DNA of 6,319 bases from Desulfuromonadaceae bacterium GWB2_53_15 (GTDB lineage: Bacteria > Desulfobacterota > Desulfuromonadia > Geobacterales > Pseudopelobacteraceae), in the NCBI GenBank assembly GCA_001824455.1, contig MHXL01000150.1:1-6319 (forward strand). Reading direction: 5' to 3'. Below, one piece after another: positions 5,633 to 6,319 of this stretch. Positions within the stretch are counted from its first letter, which is position 1. Each line of letters begins with the position of its first letter. Position numbers and translations under genes: made by a program. The notes under the pieces are model-generated. The model did no database searches and was not told the DNA's origin. It was given only the letters and a program-made list of their open reading frames with translations.

Positions 5633-6319
5633 TTATGGAACCTCGCCGGTAGCTGCTTCCTCCTCCTGCCAGAAGCGGCGCTGCAACTCGCTGATCAGCG
5701 GGGCCAGACTCTTGCGGTCACGTGCCGAAACAGTCAGTCCATTTTGGGTGCGGGCGATCTGGCGTACACGGAGGAAGGCCACGGTGTCGCTCTTTTTCAT
5801 GTCCGGCAACAGGTCAGCCTTGTTGAAGACCAGCAACTGCGGCTTGTCTCCCAAGCCCAATTCCTCCAGAATGCGCTCCACCTGGGCAATCTGGGCCTCA
5901 AAACGGGGGGTGGAGGCATCCACCACGTGCAGCAGCAGATCGGCATCCTGCAGTTCCTCAAGCGTTGCCTTGAAAGCGCCCATCAGGGATTTGGGCAGGG
6001 AGCGGATGAAGCCGACAGTATCGGTAATGATCACCTCCCGTTCGCGAGGGAAACGCAGCCGGCGTGTGGAGGTGTCCAAGGTGGCAAAGAGCAGGTCCTC
6101 GGTGAAGACATCACTGCTGGTCAGGGCGTTCAGCAGGGTCGACTTGCCGGCATTGGTATAGCCGACGATCGAGATAATCGGCACACCGGCCTTGACCCGG
6201 CGCTGCCGGCGTTGTGCCCTGCCGCGGGAAAGCTCCTTAAGCTCCCGTTCCAGGCTGGCAATGCGGTCACGGATGCGGCGGCGGTCGGTCTCCAGTTTGG
6301 TCTCGCCCGGTCCGCGCCC
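5633..6319 (-). CDS. hflX: GTPase HflX, N-terminal part missing
   Basis: The C-terminal 228 residues of HflX, a ribosome-associated GTPase that in E. coli splits stalled 70S ribosomes under stress. The fragment starts in the conserved [16 protein letters not shown] segment of the HflX N-domain. It continues through an Arg/Glu-rich helical linker (about 12-42) and enters the G domain: G1 GYTNAGKST (53-61), G2 in ATLDTSTR, G3 DTVGFI, G4 NKAD, G5 VSARD. A short tail rich in Glu ([11 protein letters not shown]) follows. The G1 Tyr-Thr-Asn-Ala-Gly-Lys-Ser-Thr sequence and the GRGPGE motif are diagnostic. E. coli HflX is 426 residues, so the N-domain and any extension lie beyond the right edge. The frame is uninterrupted to the edge. 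The stop is followed by the shared terminator. Confidence 0.97.
   Translation of the reverse strand, partial: GRGPGETKLETDRRRIRDRIASLERELKELSRGRAQRRQRRVKAGVPIISIVGYTNAGKSTLLNALTSSDVFTEDLLFATLDTSTRRLRFPREREVIITDTVGFIRSLPKSLMGAFKATLEELQDADLLLHVVDASTPRFEAQIAQVERILEELGLGDKPQLLVFNKADLLPDMKKSDTVAFLRVRQIARTQNGLTVSARDRKSLAPLISELQRRFWQEEEAATGEVP

Noticed and set aside
5712..6161. A 149-codon plus-strand open frame opposite hflX.
   Set aside because: Antisense shadow of a GC-rich conserved GTPase gene; composition (Arg/Ser-rich) is typical of such shadows.

Overview
The window looks like chromosomal DNA from a Gram-negative bacterium. A lipid A-type phosphodiesterase and a signal-peptide-bearing outer-membrane barrel protein imply an outer membrane. 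The gene set (AI-2E family permease, UPF0158 protein, LpxH-like enzyme, single-pass penicillin-binding protein, HflX) and the fairly high GC of the conserved genes fit the Geobacter/Desulfuromonadales group. That placement is an impression from protein style, not a search result.

Layout. 1-789 (-) is the first 263 residues of an AI-2E family membrane transporter, starting at TTG and running off the left edge. Just upstream on the same strand is a UPF0158 protein (872-1327, -). A 15-bp inverted repeat fills the gap between them. Divergent from these is an LpxH-like metallophosphoesterase (1382-2116, +), which converges on a penicillin-binding transpeptidase (2164-3543, -) that has a clear sigma70-type promoter.

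3544-5560 is an accessory-looking stretch. It holds a ~240-bp non-coding segment with a candidate extended -10 promoter, a 102-aa two-TM protein (3844-4152, +), a DUF3592-like 148-aa two-TM protein (4225-4671, +), a short OmpW-like outer-membrane protein (4721-5158, -) and an 87-aa unknown protein (5292-5555, +). By eye count the first of these is about 44% GC and the second about 48%, against about 61% for the hflX part. A strong hairpin terminator at 5579-5606 separates this block from the C-terminal part of hflX (5633-6319, -), which runs off the right edge.

Roles. Most recognised genes concern the envelope: transport or export, lipid A precursor processing, peptidoglycan cross-linking and an outer-membrane barrel. 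HflX is a ribosome-associated GTPase. I find no CRISPR, IS element, tRNA or rRNA, and no convincing new multi-gene system. The least explained part is the small membrane/outer-membrane gene block at 3600-5560.
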